A stretch of DNA of 63,002 bases from an uncultured Collinsella sp. (GCA_958352845.1 CATWQC010000012.1:1-63002), one strand, 5' to 3'; counted from the first letter of the stretch, positions 42,601 to 51,200 are shown. A program made the numbers and translations. Notes: generated from the sequence alone by a model not told the origin.

Positions 42601-42645
42601 CCAGATAAAACCTACCAAAAAACCTGTCCCTTTTTGGCAGGTTAG
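42601..42645. repeat. family-B REP-like palindrome, right flank of RAYT
   Basis: CAGATAAAACCT is followed by ACC, AAAAAA and the CCTGTCCC core, then TTTTTGGCAGGTTAG. It overlaps the stop codon of the HD-domain gene (42642-42644). The left arm has one change (CTACC for CTGCC). Confidence 0.85.
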
Positions 42646-43241
42646 GCCTGGAAGGTGTCGCGGTCGGGCGCGAAGGACTGCATGGCCGCGATGGTGCGGT
42701 CGAAAAGCTCGGGGGGCTCCCAGCCCAGCATCTCGGCGCCCTGCGTAATCACGTCGCGCGAGCAGCCGGCGGCAAAGCGCTTGTCCTTGAACTTCTTCTT
42801 GAGCGACTTGGTCGTAAAGTCCATGACGCTTTTGCTCGGACGCATGATAACGGCGGCCCCGATCAGGCCGGTAAGTTCGTCGCACGCAAATAGGATCTTC
42901 TCCATCTGCGACTCGGGCTTGGGCAGCGAGGCGTTGAAATCGGACGTGTGCGTCTGGATGGCGCGGATGAGCTCGGGCGATGCGCCCTCGCCCTCCAGAA
43001 TCTTGGCAGCATAGATGGTGTGGTTCACGGGGTCGTCCTCATGCTCCTCCCAATCCAAGTCGTGCAGCAGGCCGACGATACCCCAAAACTCCTCGTTCTC
43101 GGGGTCGAACTCGCGCGCAAAGTAGCGCATGGTGCCTTCGACCGTCTCGCCGTGGGTGATGTGGAACGGATCTTTGTTGTGCTCGTTGAGCAGTTCGAAC
43201 GCACGGTCACGGGTGATTCCGGCGGAAAGCGTCTGAGACAT
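42642..43241 (-). CDS. HD-domain phosphohydrolase-like protein
   Basis: A 199-residue HD-superfamily protein. Metal-binding residues are visible in PFHITHGETVEGTMRYFA (H), GIVGLLHDLDWEEHEDD (HD) and RAIQTHTSD. Residues 120-180 are a helical region with KSVMDFTTKSLKKKFKDKRF. Similar proteins are annotated as HDIG-domain hydrolases of unknown substrate; nucleotides are typical. The ATG at 43241 has GGAGG ten bases upstream; an open frame to 43364 overlaps the proA terminator region. It is a single gene. Confidence 0.85.
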   Translation of the reverse strand: MSQTLSAGITRDRAFELLNEHNKDPFHITHGETVEGTMRYFAREFDPENEEFWGIVGLLHDLDWEEHEDDPVNHTIYAAKILEGEGASPELIRAIQTHTSDFNASLPKPESQMEKILFACDELTGLIGAAVIMRPSKSVMDFTTKSLKKKFKDKRFAAGCSRDVITQGAEMLGWEPPELFDRTIAAMQSFAPDRDTFQA

Positions 43242-43333
43242 GGCAATACCTCCAAGTGAGTCGGTGCTAGGACACGGTGTCACTATCGTATATCGCCGCG
43301 GCTCAAGCCGAAAGGCAGAAAAGGCATACGGAG

Positions 43334-43362
43334 AAAAAAGCCGGGCGAACGCGTCGCCCGGC
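43334..43362 (-). terminator. proA terminator
   Basis: On the minus strand GCCGGGCGA and TCGCCCGGC pair around a five-base loop and are followed by six T. It lies 50 bases beyond the proA stop, past a family-B repeat. Confidence 0.9.
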
Positions 43363-43370
43363 AAAACCGC

Positions 43371-43415
43371 AGATAAAACCTGCCAAAATAAACCTGTCCC
43401 TTTTTGGTAGGTTTA
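43371..43415. repeat. family-B REP-like palindrome, third copy
   Basis: CAGATAAAACCTGCC, AAAATAAACCTGTCCC and TTTTTGGTAGGTTTA follow one another. Nearly identical in inverse to the copy beside the CarD gene. It overlaps the proA stop codon (43413-43415). Confidence 0.85.
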
Positions 43416-44699
43416 GGGGCGGACCTGGCCGGTGCCGCGGAGCTTGTATTTGTAGGTGGTGAGGGCCTCGGCGGCGAAGGGGCCACGGGCGTGGAGTTTT
43501 TGGGTCGAGATGCCGATCTCGGCGCCCAGGCCAAACTCGCCGCCGTCAGTGAAGCGCGTGCTGGCGTTGGCGTACACGGCCGAGGCATCGACCGCATCGA
43601 GGAAGCGCTCGCAAGCATCCGTGTCCTCGGCAACGATGGCCTCGGAGTGCATCGTGCCGTAGCGGTTGATGTGTGCGATGGCCTCGTCCTCGCTCGCCAC
43701 GACCTTCACGCTCATCTCGAGAGCCAGGTACTCGCGACCCCAGTCCTCCTCAGTCGCGGCGACGTAGTTGTCGCCCTCGGCAAGCCCAGCGTCGGCGCAT
43801 GCGGCGCACGTGGCCTCGTCGCCGTGAATCAGTACGCCGTGGTCGTGCAGCACGGCAACGACCGCCGGCAAAAACGAATCTGCCACAGCACGGTCGACCA
43901 GCAGCGACTCGGCGGCATTGCACACGCCTACGCGCTGGGTCTTGGCATTGACGATAATGTTGAGCGCCTTATCAAAGTCGGCGGATTCATGCACGTAGAT
44001 GTGGCAGTTGCCCGTGCCCGTCTCGATCACCGGCACAAGCGACTCGCGCACGCAGCGCTGGATCAAGCCTGCACCGCCGCGCGGAATGAGTACGTCGACG
44101 ATACCGCGGAGCTTCATGAGCTCGCCGGTGGCCTCGCGGTCGGTGGACTCGATCATCGACACGGCCTCGCGCGGGAAGCCCTTGGCCTCGAGCGCATCGG
44201 CCAGCAGCTCGGCGATCATGGCACACGAGTGATAGGCCAGCGAGCCGCCGCGCAGAATGCAGGCGTTGCCGGTGCGGATGCAGATGCCCGCGGCGTCGGC
44301 CGTCACATTGGGGCGCGCCTCGTAGACCATGGCAACCAGACCCAACGGCACGCTCACGCGGGTCAGGTCCACACCGCTCGCAAGCACGCGGTGGTCGAGC
44401 ACGCGGCCGACGGGATCGGGCAGCTCGGCGAGCTTTTCCAGGCCGGCGGCCATGCCCTCGACGCGCTCGGGCGTCAGCAGCAGACGGTCGAGCAGACCGG
44501 CCGAAGTGCCCGCATCGCGCGCGGCGGACATATCGAGCTCGTTAGCGGCAACGATGGAGTCGACACCGTTGCGCAGTGCTGCGGCCATGGCGCGCACGGC
44601 CTCCTGACGCTGCTCGTCGCTCGCCGTGGCAAGCGAGGCCGACGCTACCTTGGCGGCAACGGCGAGATCGTGGACATACGTGGCTATATCGACCGACAT
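43413..44699 (-). CDS. proA: gamma-glutamyl phosphate reductase
   Basis: A 428-residue ProA. It has VPLGLVAMVYEARPNVTADA, CIRTGNACILRGGSLAYHS, TGTGNCHIYVHESADFDKAL, NAKTQRVGVCNAAESLLV (catalytic Cys) and NRYGTMHSEAIVAED, with the end TGGEFGLGAEIGISTQKLHA-like DGGEFGLGAEIGIS. It makes glutamate-5-semialdehyde in proline synthesis. Unusually, proA and proB are not adjacent: a rightward hydrolase gene lies between these two leftward genes. RBS AGGAGAAAGGG is upstream. Confidence 0.97.
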   Translation of the reverse strand: MSVDIATYVHDLAVAAKVASASLATASDEQRQEAVRAMAAALRNGVDSIVAANELDMSAARDAGTSAGLLDRLLLTPERVEGMAAGLEKLAELPDPVGRVLDHRVLASGVDLTRVSVPLGLVAMVYEARPNVTADAAGICIRTGNACILRGGSLAYHSCAMIAELLADALEAKGFPREAVSMIESTDREATGELMKLRGIVDVLIPRGGAGLIQRCVRESLVPVIETGTGNCHIYVHESADFDKALNIIVNAKTQRVGVCNAAESLLVDRAVADSFLPAVVAVLHDHGVLIHGDEATCAACADAGLAEGDNYVAATEEDWGREYLALEMSVKVVASEDEAIAHINRYGTMHSEAIVAEDTDACERFLDAVDASAVYANASTRFTDGGEFGLGAEIGISTQKLHARGPFAAEALTTYKYKLRGTGQVRP

Positions 44700-44811
44700 G
44701 GGCGGCCCTTTCTCCTAGAAGTTTGCAACCATGGTAGCCGATTTGCGCATGGCCTCGCCCACGGCGGTAGAATTGGTCAACCCGAAACACCGCAACGAAC
44801 GGAAGACTCAC

Positions 44812-46230
44812 ATGACCATCATCACTTCGTACCACGTCCCCGGCCTTTATGTCGAGGACCACAGCATCGACGTCCCCCTTGACTGGCGCGGCCTGGAGCC
44901 GATGCTCCTGGCCGTCGGCAGCACCATGCGCCGCGGCGCTATGCCGGCACCCATCGCCGGCGCGCCCGAAAGCATCAAGCTCTTCTACCGCGTGATTTGC
45001 GCGCCCGACCGCATCAACGACGATCTGCCACTGCTCCTGTTTTTGCAGGGCGGCCCCGGCGGCGAGAGCCCGCGTCCGCTGTCGCCCACAAGCGATGGCT
45101 GGATCGAGGAGGCCGTCAAGCACTTCCGCGTGGTCCTTCCCGACCAGCGCGGAACCGGGCGCAGCAGCTGCGTGGACGGACGCACGATTGCCGCACTGGG
45201 CGAGCGCGCCGAGGCGGAAGGCTCCGATGCCGCACGCTCGCAGGCGGACTTCCTCAAGCGCCACCTCGCCAGCTCCATCGTGCGCGATTTTGAGTACCTG
45301 CGCCTAGTGGGCTTTGGCGGCAAGCCGTGGGTCACGCTCGGCCAGAGCTACGGCGGCTTTTTGACGTTGAGCTATCTGTCGCTCTTCCCCGAAGGCGTGG
45401 CGGCAAGCTTTACCTGCGGCGGCATTCCACACGTGCCAGCGAGCGCCAGCGAGGTCTACGCGCACACCTTCCCGCGCATGGCAGCTAAAACTCAGCAGTA
45501 TTACGACCGCTACCCCGCCGACGTCGAACGCGTGGCGGCCCTGGCCGATACGCTCGAGGCCCAGAAGCCCGTGCTGCCCGACGGCTCGCCGATGACGGTC
45601 GAGCGTCTACAGCTCATGGGCAGCGACTTTGGCATGAAGCCGAGCTTTGAGCGCATGCATTGGATTATCGATCACGCTTTTGTTGACGGCGACGGCACGC
45701 TGACCTGCGGCTCCTCGGTATCCGACAGCTTTTTGATGCGCGCCTTCGAGCGCACCAACACGCGCACGAATCCGCTGTACTGGACGCTGCAGGAGTTCAT
45801 ATACGCCGACGGCGACACTATGCCCATTGGCTGGGCCGCGGCTGAAGAGAAGGCGCACCGCGCCGAGTTCGACACGCTCGCACGCCCGCTCATGTTTACC
45901 GGCGAGGCCATGTTCCCGTGGATGTTTGAGCAGATGCCCGAGCTTAAGCCGTTTAAGCCCGCCATGGACCTGCTGATGGAAGACACCAGCTGGGACAAGA
46001 TCTACGACCCGCAGCGCCTGGCCTGCAACGAAGTTCCGCTCCAGGCCGCGGTGTATTTCGACGACATGTACGTGGATTCGGGCCTGCAGCTCGATACGCT
46101 CAGCCGCGTGGGCAACTCGCATGCCTGGGTGACCAACGAGTTCGAGCACGACGGCCTGCACGGCGGCGTGGTGTTCAAGCACCTCTTCGACGAAGCACTC
46201 AACCGCGGAGACCTGCGCCGGATCTTCTAA
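44812..46230 (+). CDS. alpha/beta hydrolase, proline iminopeptidase-like
   Basis: A 472-residue alpha/beta hydrolase. The oxyanion segment is LLFLQGGPGGESPRP, then VVLPDQRGTGRSS, the nucleophile elbow GQSYGGFLTLSYL and a late NSHAWVTNEFEHDGLHGGVV, which supplies the His. The GGPG and DQRGTGRS motifs are those of S33 proline iminopeptidases, which release N-terminal proline from peptides. It lies exactly between proA and proB on the other strand, so proline salvage and synthesis genes meet here. The ATG at 44812 has a weak site (CGGAAG). A family-D repeat starts right after its stop. Confidence 0.85.
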   Translation: MTIITSYHVPGLYVEDHSIDVPLDWRGLEPMLLAVGSTMRRGAMPAPIAGAPESIKLFYRVICAPDRINDDLPLLLFLQGGPGGESPRPLSPTSDGWIEEAVKHFRVVLPDQRGTGRSSCVDGRTIAALGERAEAEGSDAARSQADFLKRHLASSIVRDFEYLRLVGFGGKPWVTLGQSYGGFLTLSYLSLFPEGVAASFTCGGIPHVPASASEVYAHTFPRMAAKTQQYYDRYPADVERVAALADTLEAQKPVLPDGSPMTVERLQLMGSDFGMKPSFERMHWIIDHAFVDGDGTLTCGSSVSDSFLMRAFERTNTRTNPLYWTLQEFIYADGDTMPIGWAAAEEKAHRAEFDTLARPLMFTGEAMFPWMFEQMPELKPFKPAMDLLMEDTSWDKIYDPQRLACNEVPLQAAVYFDDMYVDSGLQLDTLSRVGNSHAWVTNEFEHDGLHGGVVFKHLFDEALNRGDLRRIF

Positions 46231-46281
46231 CAAAGGAGTGTCCCCACCTGCCGGCACAAAAGGAACGTCCCCAAGTACCAG
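46231..46281. repeat. family-D repeat, short copy
   Basis: CAAAGGAGTGTCCCC, TGCCGGCAC and AAGGAACGTCCCCAAGTACC match the right half of the array at 59055-59125, lacking the middle unit. It begins at the stop codon of the hydrolase. Confidence 0.75.
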
Positions 46282-46318
46282 GTTAATGAAGTCATTGCAG
46301 AAAGAGGACGGAAAGCGA

Positions 46319-46416
46319 AAACGCCCCTAAGCGAGCAAGGTGACGTGAAAGAGGAGGGCATTGACCTTTTGGTCATGCCCGACGATTGAACGTCAGATTG
46401 CCGCTTAAGGGCGTTT
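46319..46416. repeat. 98-base nested-palindrome element between converging genes
   Basis: Three nested stems are visible. The outer stem pairs 46319-46333 with 46402-46416 (15 bases, one G-T pair), the middle one TGACGT (46341-46346) with ACGTCA (46390-46395), and the inner one GGGCATTGACC with GGTCATGCCC (46356-46380). It lies between the converging hydrolase and proB genes and may act as a large bidirectional terminator or be a small mobile element. Confidence 0.7.
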
Positions 46417-46430
46417 GCAGCGTCAATTGG

Positions 46431-47558
46431 TTAAGCGAAGACGATTAGGTTATCCCTGTGTATCGCCGGCTTCTCGGCCAGGTTAGCGAGCAGGCGGTTG
46501 CTGGCGATCTGGTCCTGGCGGCGACCGGCAGCAAGTTCCAGCACGTCCGAATCGGCCTCGGCGATACCGCGGGCGACAACCATGCCGCTCGGATCGCATA
46601 CATCGAGCACATCGCCCTCGGCAAACTGGCCATCAACCTCGCGAATACCCACCGCAAGCAAGGAAGAACCACGGCTGACCAGCGCCTTCGCGGCACCGTC
46701 GTCAACCGTTACCGAGCCATGTGCCTTGTCACCCAGCGCGATCCACAGCTTGCGCGGCGCAATGTCCAGGCGCTCCGCCGGCGGATCGAACAGCGTGCCC
46801 ACGCTCTCGCCGCGGGCGAGGCGCACGAGCGCATCGGACTCCTCGCCCGAGCAAATCACGCTCTGAATGCCCGCCGTCATGAGAATGCGGCTCGCGCGAA
46901 TCTTGGTGATCATGCCGCCCGTGCCAACCGATGTGGAAGAATCGCCCGCCGAGGCGATAATCTTGGCATCGATCTTATGCACGACCGGGACAAACTCGGC
47001 CGTCGGGTCCTCGTGCGGATTGGCGGTGTAGAGGCCGTCGATGTCCGAAAGCGTCACGCACAGATCGGCAGAAACCAGGCAGCTCACGAGCGCCGCCAGC
47101 GTGTCGTTGTCGCCAAACTTGATCTCGTCGACGGTAACGGTGTCGTTCTCGTTGACAACCGGCACCACGCCCAGCTCCACCAGACGAAGCAGGGCGTCGC
47201 GCGCGTGCAGGTAGGACGTGCGACGGGCCGTATCGTGGCGCGTGAGCAGCACGAGCGAAGTGAGCAGTTCGCGCGCATGGAACTCCTCGTCGTAGGCCGA
47301 CGAGATGATGCACTGACCAGCCGAGGCGCAGGCCTGCAGGCTCGGCAGGTCACCGACCGGCCTGCGGTCGAAGCCCAACACGGGATAGCCACAGGCAATA
47401 GCGCCCGAGCTCACCACGACCAGACGCCAGCCGAGCTTGCGCAGCGCTGCGGCCTGATCGGCAAGTCCGCCGATAAAGGCGCGGTTGACCTTGCCATCGG
47501 CGCCCACCACCGTGGACGAACCGATCTTTACCACCATCGTTTTATAAGAAGTCGTCAT
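46431..47558 (-). CDS. proB: glutamate 5-kinase
   Basis: A 375-residue ProB. The amino-acid kinase domain has KTMVVKIGSSTVVGADGKVN, VVSSGAIACGYPVLG, VVPVVNENDTVTVDEIKFGD, LSDIDGLYTANPHEDP and GTGGMITKIRASRI. The last 90 residues are a PUA domain (AKALVSRGSSLLAVGIREVD). It phosphorylates glutamate as the first step of proline synthesis and is usually feedback-inhibited by proline. The ATG at 47558 has only a weak ribosome site. It is separated from proA by 1.7 kb. Confidence 0.97.
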   Translation of the reverse strand: MTTSYKTMVVKIGSSTVVGADGKVNRAFIGGLADQAAALRKLGWRLVVVSSGAIACGYPVLGFDRRPVGDLPSLQACASAGQCIISSAYDEEFHARELLTSLVLLTRHDTARRTSYLHARDALLRLVELGVVPVVNENDTVTVDEIKFGDNDTLAALVSCLVSADLCVTLSDIDGLYTANPHEDPTAEFVPVVHKIDAKIIASAGDSSTSVGTGGMITKIRASRILMTAGIQSVICSGEESDALVRLARGESVGTLFDPPAERLDIAPRKLWIALGDKAHGSVTVDDGAAKALVSRGSSLLAVGIREVDGQFAEGDVLDVCDPSGMVVARGIAEADSDVLELAAGRRQDQIASNRLLANLAEKPAIHRDNLIVFA

Positions 47559-47637
47559 ACGTCAAACCAATCAACTGTTCAGCGAACGGCCGAGTTGGCG
47601 GCCAAGGGAGCGTGACTCGCCCCTACCGCCCAAGGAA

Positions 47638-49143
47638 TTAGTGAGACCAAGGAAAGGCAGAAGCCGCGGCCATGTTCTTGCGCACGAGCTCGTCGCGCAC
47701 CTGAGCCAGGCCCTGCTCCATGCCCACCACATAGGTCTGCGGGTACAGGAAGCGCTTGAAAGCTGCGTCCAGATGATCGAGCGCCCAAGCACAGCGCTCG
47801 CGCGCGTCCTGGATGCTCTCACGCGGAGCCACCGCACTGCCATCGCGCACGATCGGCACCAGCAGCTCGCGATACTCAAGTTCGGACACGTCGGTCACCA
47901 AGGCGGCATCATTCACGGCCACGAGGGTATTGCCGCGCGCGGCGCCCTCCCCCGCCAGATGGTCCTCGTCATAGATCATGTCGCAGACCGGGCCGCCAAA
48001 GCCATCGTAATAACGGCGCACGCGCTGCACGCCGGGAATCGTGCGCTTGTAGGGCTGCTCGGAAAGCTTCACCACCGGCGTCCACGGGTCCGTCTCGCTC
48101 GCGCGGCGGGCCGAAAGCTTGTACACGCCGCCCAGCGCCGGCTGATCGTAGCAGGTCGCGAGCTTGGTGCCCACGCCAAAGCTATCGATGGGCGCACCCT
48201 GGTCGAGCAGCGACTGGATCGTGTACTCGTCCAGGTCGTTGGAGACCGAAATCCCCACATAGGGCAGGCCCTCAGCATCAAAACGGCCGCGGACATACTT
48301 GGACAGCTTGGCGAGGTCGCCGGAGTCAATGCGAATGGCCGACAAGCGCTCGCCCACCGCTTCCATCTCCTTGGCAACCGTAATGGCATGTTCACAGCCC
48401 TCGCGCACGTCATAGGTGTCGATGAGCAGCGTGCAGTTCTTGGGGCTCGACTTGGCAAATGCGCGGAAGGCCTCGACCTCGGAATCGAAGCTCATCACCC
48501 AGCTGTGAGCATGAGTGCCAAAGACGGGAATACCGTAGCGGCGACCGGCGAGCACATTAGACGTAGAGGAACAGCCGGCAACGTAGCTCGCGCGCGCGAC
48601 GGCCAGGCCGCCATCGGGACCCTGGGCACGGCGCAGGCCAAACTCGGCCACGGGACGACCGTCGGCCGCCAACACCACGCGTGCCGTCTTGGTGGCAACA
48701 AGCGTCTGGAAGCCGACGATGTTGAGCAGCGCGGTCTCGAGAAGCTGGCACTCCAGCGACGGGCCGGTGACGCGCACCATGGGCTCGCGCGGAAACACGA
48801 GCTCGCCCTCGGGCACGGCGTCAATGTTCACGTGCGCACGGAAGTTGCGCAGGTAGTCGAGGAATGCAGGCTTAAACATCGCGCCGCCGGCCGGAGCCTG
48901 GAGCGAAGCTAGATAGTCGATGTCCTCGGGCGTAAAGCGCAGGTTCTCGACAAGCTCGGGCAGCTCGGCGGTGCCGCACATGACGGCATAGGCGCTGCCA
49001 AAGGGATGGTCGCGGTAAAACGCCGTAAAACAACCCTGCTCATTGGCCTTGCCGCTCTCCCACAGGCCCTGGGCCATAGTGAGTTCGTACAGATCGGTGA
49101 GCATTGCAATGTCGGTGGGATGCGAGATGTCGGTCAAAGCCAT
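47638..49143 (-). CDS. pncB: nicotinate phosphoribosyltransferase
   Basis: A 501-residue PncB. It contains MLTDLYELTMAQGLWESGK, EFGLRRAQGPDGGLAVARAS, GIPVFGTHAHSWVMSF, LLIDTYDVREG, IRIDSGDLAKLSK and ISVSNDLDEYTIQSLL, then FGVGTKLATCYDQPALGGVY. It makes nicotinate mononucleotide from nicotinate, PRPP and ATP for NAD salvage. The start at 49143 follows GAAAGGTCG; the frame upstream is open to 49200 but lacks a site. Confidence 0.96.
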   Translation of the reverse strand: MALTDISHPTDIAMLTDLYELTMAQGLWESGKANEQGCFTAFYRDHPFGSAYAVMCGTAELPELVENLRFTPEDIDYLASLQAPAGGAMFKPAFLDYLRNFRAHVNIDAVPEGELVFPREPMVRVTGPSLECQLLETALLNIVGFQTLVATKTARVVLAADGRPVAEFGLRRAQGPDGGLAVARASYVAGCSSTSNVLAGRRYGIPVFGTHAHSWVMSFDSEVEAFRAFAKSSPKNCTLLIDTYDVREGCEHAITVAKEMEAVGERLSAIRIDSGDLAKLSKYVRGRFDAEGLPYVGISVSNDLDEYTIQSLLDQGAPIDSFGVGTKLATCYDQPALGGVYKLSARRASETDPWTPVVKLSEQPYKRTIPGVQRVRRYYDGFGGPVCDMIYDEDHLAGEGAARGNTLVAVNDAALVTDVSELEYRELLVPIVRDGSAVAPRESIQDARERCAWALDHLDAAFKRFLYPQTYVVGMEQGLAQVRDELVRKNMAAASAFPWSH

Positions 49144-49227
49144 GGGGCGACCTTTCGGATGTGTGGTGCAGAATTTGAGTGTTGGACGAGAGCAGAGCAT
49201 GCGGACATGACGCCCGATGCGAATCGG

Positions 49228-49686
49228 TTAGAACAGGCCCATGCTGGTCAGGATCGTGTAGCCCATAAAGATGACAAACGCGATGAGGGCAAGGACAATG
49301 ATGATTTTTTGAGCCGGCGCCATGCCAGGGATCTCGTTCTCGCCCGTAGGCTCCTTGGAGGTAACCATGCGCTGGGCAAAGGTCATCTCGTCACGGCTCG
49401 ACTTGGACTCGACGGACTTGGGACGAGCGGCCTTTTTAGGCTGAGGTTTGGGCGCGGCAGGTGCAGGCTTCGCAGCAACGGGCTTGGGTGCGAGCGCGGG
49501 CGCCGATGCGGATGCGGCGTTCGTGGCGGCCTCCTCGGCCTTCGCACGCTCGGCACGCAGGGCAGCCAGCTCCTCACGCTCGCGACGGGCCTCTTCCCGA
49601 GCCTCGCGGCGGGCCTTCTCGGCGCGGAGCTCTTCCAACTCAGCGCGCTCCTCGTCGGACAATGGTTGGGACTCAAGCTCGGCCAT
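49228..49686 (-). CDS. small coiled-coil protein with C-terminal membrane anchor
   Basis: A 152-residue protein of unknown function. Residues about 10-55 are a highly charged helix (DEERAELEELRAEKARREAR) expected to form a coiled coil. An Ala/Pro/Lys linker follows to about residue 100 and a single membrane helix lies near the C-terminus (IIIVLALIAFVIFMGYTIL). It would be a tail-anchored protein. RBS AAAGGG precedes ATG 49686. It lies immediately downstream (minus direction) of tRNA-Ala and upstream of pncB. Confidence 0.75.
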   Translation of the reverse strand: MAELESQPLSDEERAELEELRAEKARREAREEARREREELAALRAERAKAEEAATNAASASAPALAPKPVAAKPAPAAPKPQPKKAARPKSVESKSSRDEMTFAQRMVTSKEPTGENEIPGMAPAQKIIIVLALIAFVIFMGYTILTSMGLF

Positions 49687-49750
49687 GGTAAAGCCCTTTC
49701 TTTTAAAAAAAGCCGCCGACACAATGTCAGCGGCTTATCAAATCCAAGGG

Positions 49751-49823
49751 TGGAGACGAAGGGAGTCGAACCCTCGGCCTCTGCCATGCGACGGCAGCGC
49801 TCTCCCAACTGAGCTACGTCCCC
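49751..49823 (-). tRNA. tRNA-Ala (CGC)
   Basis: A 73-base cloverleaf. The acceptor stem GGGGACG / CGTCTCC contains the G3-U70 pair that identifies alanine tRNAs, and the anticodon loop GTCGCAT gives CGC. CCA is not encoded (CCC follows the discriminator A). Confidence 0.95.
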
Positions 49824-49928
49824 AGGACAAGTCGATATTTTACCTACGGCTCGCCAACTGTCAACGCCCAATAACCAGTCTTTTTGGAGCGCGGCTATTT
49901 TGGCAACTTTTCGAACAGGCGATGCTCT

Positions 49929-49964
49929 CGATGATTTTTTATCCCCGTCCCAGAAAAATCATCG
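49929..49964. repeat. family-C palindrome
   Basis: CGATGATTTTT and AAAAATCATCG are perfect eleven-base arms around TATCCCCGTCCCAG, whose inverse has the GGGAC core. It lies nine bases after the stop of the radical SAM gene. A second, weaker copy is at 62669-62704. Confidence 0.8.
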
Positions 49965-49973
49965 ACGAACGCA

Positions 49974-50912
49974 CTACTTTGCCCTGGTAAGAACACCGGT
50001 GCTGTCGAAGGCCGGGGTGAAGCTCTCGTCTACCGCGCCGCCCTCTTGCCAGAACATCGTCGTAAAGCCCAGGTCGTCGGCATGGTCGAGCACCTGCTCG
50101 TACTCCTCGCGCGTCACGGCGCGTGCCAGGTCGCCGCCCTGCTCGCGCATGAGCGCATTGGGCGTGTATTGGTTCATGACCGAGATCGGCACGTCGCCCA
50201 CCGTCTGCCACACCAGGTCCAGTACGCGACACGAATCGTCCGCATGCCCCGGAAGCACCAGGTGGCGCACGATGATGCCGCGCTTCATGAGCCCGCCCTC
50301 ATCCACCAGCTCTCCCCCCCGGCGATCGATCTCGCGCGCCATCTGGGCCAGACCCGACACGGCCACGCGCGGGTAGTCCTTAATATGAGAAAGCGACTGC
50401 GCAAGCCCGGCATCGGCATATTTAAAGTCGGTGAGCCACACATCGACCAGGTCACCCAGCGCCGCCACGGCACTCGCACGCTCGTAACCACTCGTGTTGT
50501 AGACGATCGGGATAACCAGCCCGCGCATCCGTGCCGCGGCAATCGCGGCGGGCAACAGGTGCGCATAGTGCGTCGCCGTCACCAAATTGATGTTGTTAGC
50601 ACCCTGGTCCTGCAATTCCAGCATAATCTCGACCAGGCGCTCAGGCGAAATCTCAAGGCCAAAATTGCCGGTCGAGATCTCGTGGTTCTGGCAGTAGATA
50701 CATTTGAGCGAGCAGCCGCTAAAGAAGATCGTGCCCGAACCGGCCTCACCCGAGATAGGCGGCTCCTCCCACATATGAAGCGCGGCGCGGGCCACCCTGA
50801 GCGTGTCGTTAGCACCGCAGACGCCGTGCGCGCCCTCATCGCGCGCCGCACCGCAACGGCGCGGACACAAATGGCAGGCGGGCGAAAAAAGTTCGGTCAA
50901 CGACGTCGGCAT
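49974..50912 (-). CDS. radical SAM protein, PflA-like
   Basis: A 312-residue radical SAM protein. The N-terminal Cys-rich segment SPACHLCPRRCGAARDEGAH precedes the cluster-binding motif GCSLKCIYCQNHEIS (C-x3-C-x2-C). Later TSGYERASAVAAL and VWLTDFKYADAGLA follow the fold of AmmeMemoRadiSam/PflA-like activases. These proteins activate a glycyl radical enzyme or modify a substrate, but no glycyl-radical partner is in the window. The ATG at 50912 has GGAG ten bases upstream. A family-C repeat follows its stop. Confidence 0.85.
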   Translation of the reverse strand: MPTSLTELFSPACHLCPRRCGAARDEGAHGVCGANDTLRVARAALHMWEEPPISGEAGSGTIFFSGCSLKCIYCQNHEISTGNFGLEISPERLVEIMLELQDQGANNINLVTATHYAHLLPAAIAAARMRGLVIPIVYNTSGYERASAVAALGDLVDVWLTDFKYADAGLAQSLSHIKDYPRVAVSGLAQMAREIDRRGGELVDEGGLMKRGIIVRHLVLPGHADDSCRVLDLVWQTVGDVPISVMNQYTPNALMREQGGDLARAVTREEYEQVLDHADDLGFTTMFWQEGGAVDESFTPAFDSTGVLTRAK

Positions 50913-51040
50913 AAAAACATGCTCCAAAACAACGATTCAGCAGCTCAAACGTAAAGGGCCAGACCGCGTAGACGGCTCCGTCCCTAAGGCGCCGTAATCG
51001 TCCGACACGATTTTTGTAATGTCAAGACTGGAATCGATAA

Positions 51041-51200
51041 AGTGCCGCTTTATGATGTAGGTATTCCGCCCCCCGCGGAGCAACTGGGTGAACCGTCGCG
51101 TTTATTTAGGGAGCCCACACAGTCGTACCTAGTACAGGTATCCTTCGTTGTTAAGGACGCTGGAACAGTCGATGAGGGCACCCACCTGTTTTAGGTGGGT
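51041..51200 (+). ncRNA. ssrS: probable 6S RNA
   Basis: The 525-base gene-free space between 50913 and 51437 holds a compact transcript-like unit. It begins AGTGCCGCTTTATG and ends GATGAGGGCACCCACCTG, so GTGCC and GGCAC close a terminal stem, and ATTCC can pair with GGAAC just inside it. A large partly unpaired middle follows, as in 6S RNA, which mimics an open promoter to sequester RNA polymerase. The last part doubles as a terminator hairpin (CCCACCT / AGGTGGG at 51181-51199 followed by a T-rich stretch). A plausible -35/-10 pair (TTGTAA, GATAAA) precedes it. Identity rests on structure and recalled similarity. The remainder, 51201-51437, shows nothing recognisable. Confidence 0.55.

Noticed and set aside
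46319..46416. retron msr/msd
   Set aside because: The nested palindrome has no neighbouring reverse transcriptase gene; the flanking genes are a hydrolase and proB.
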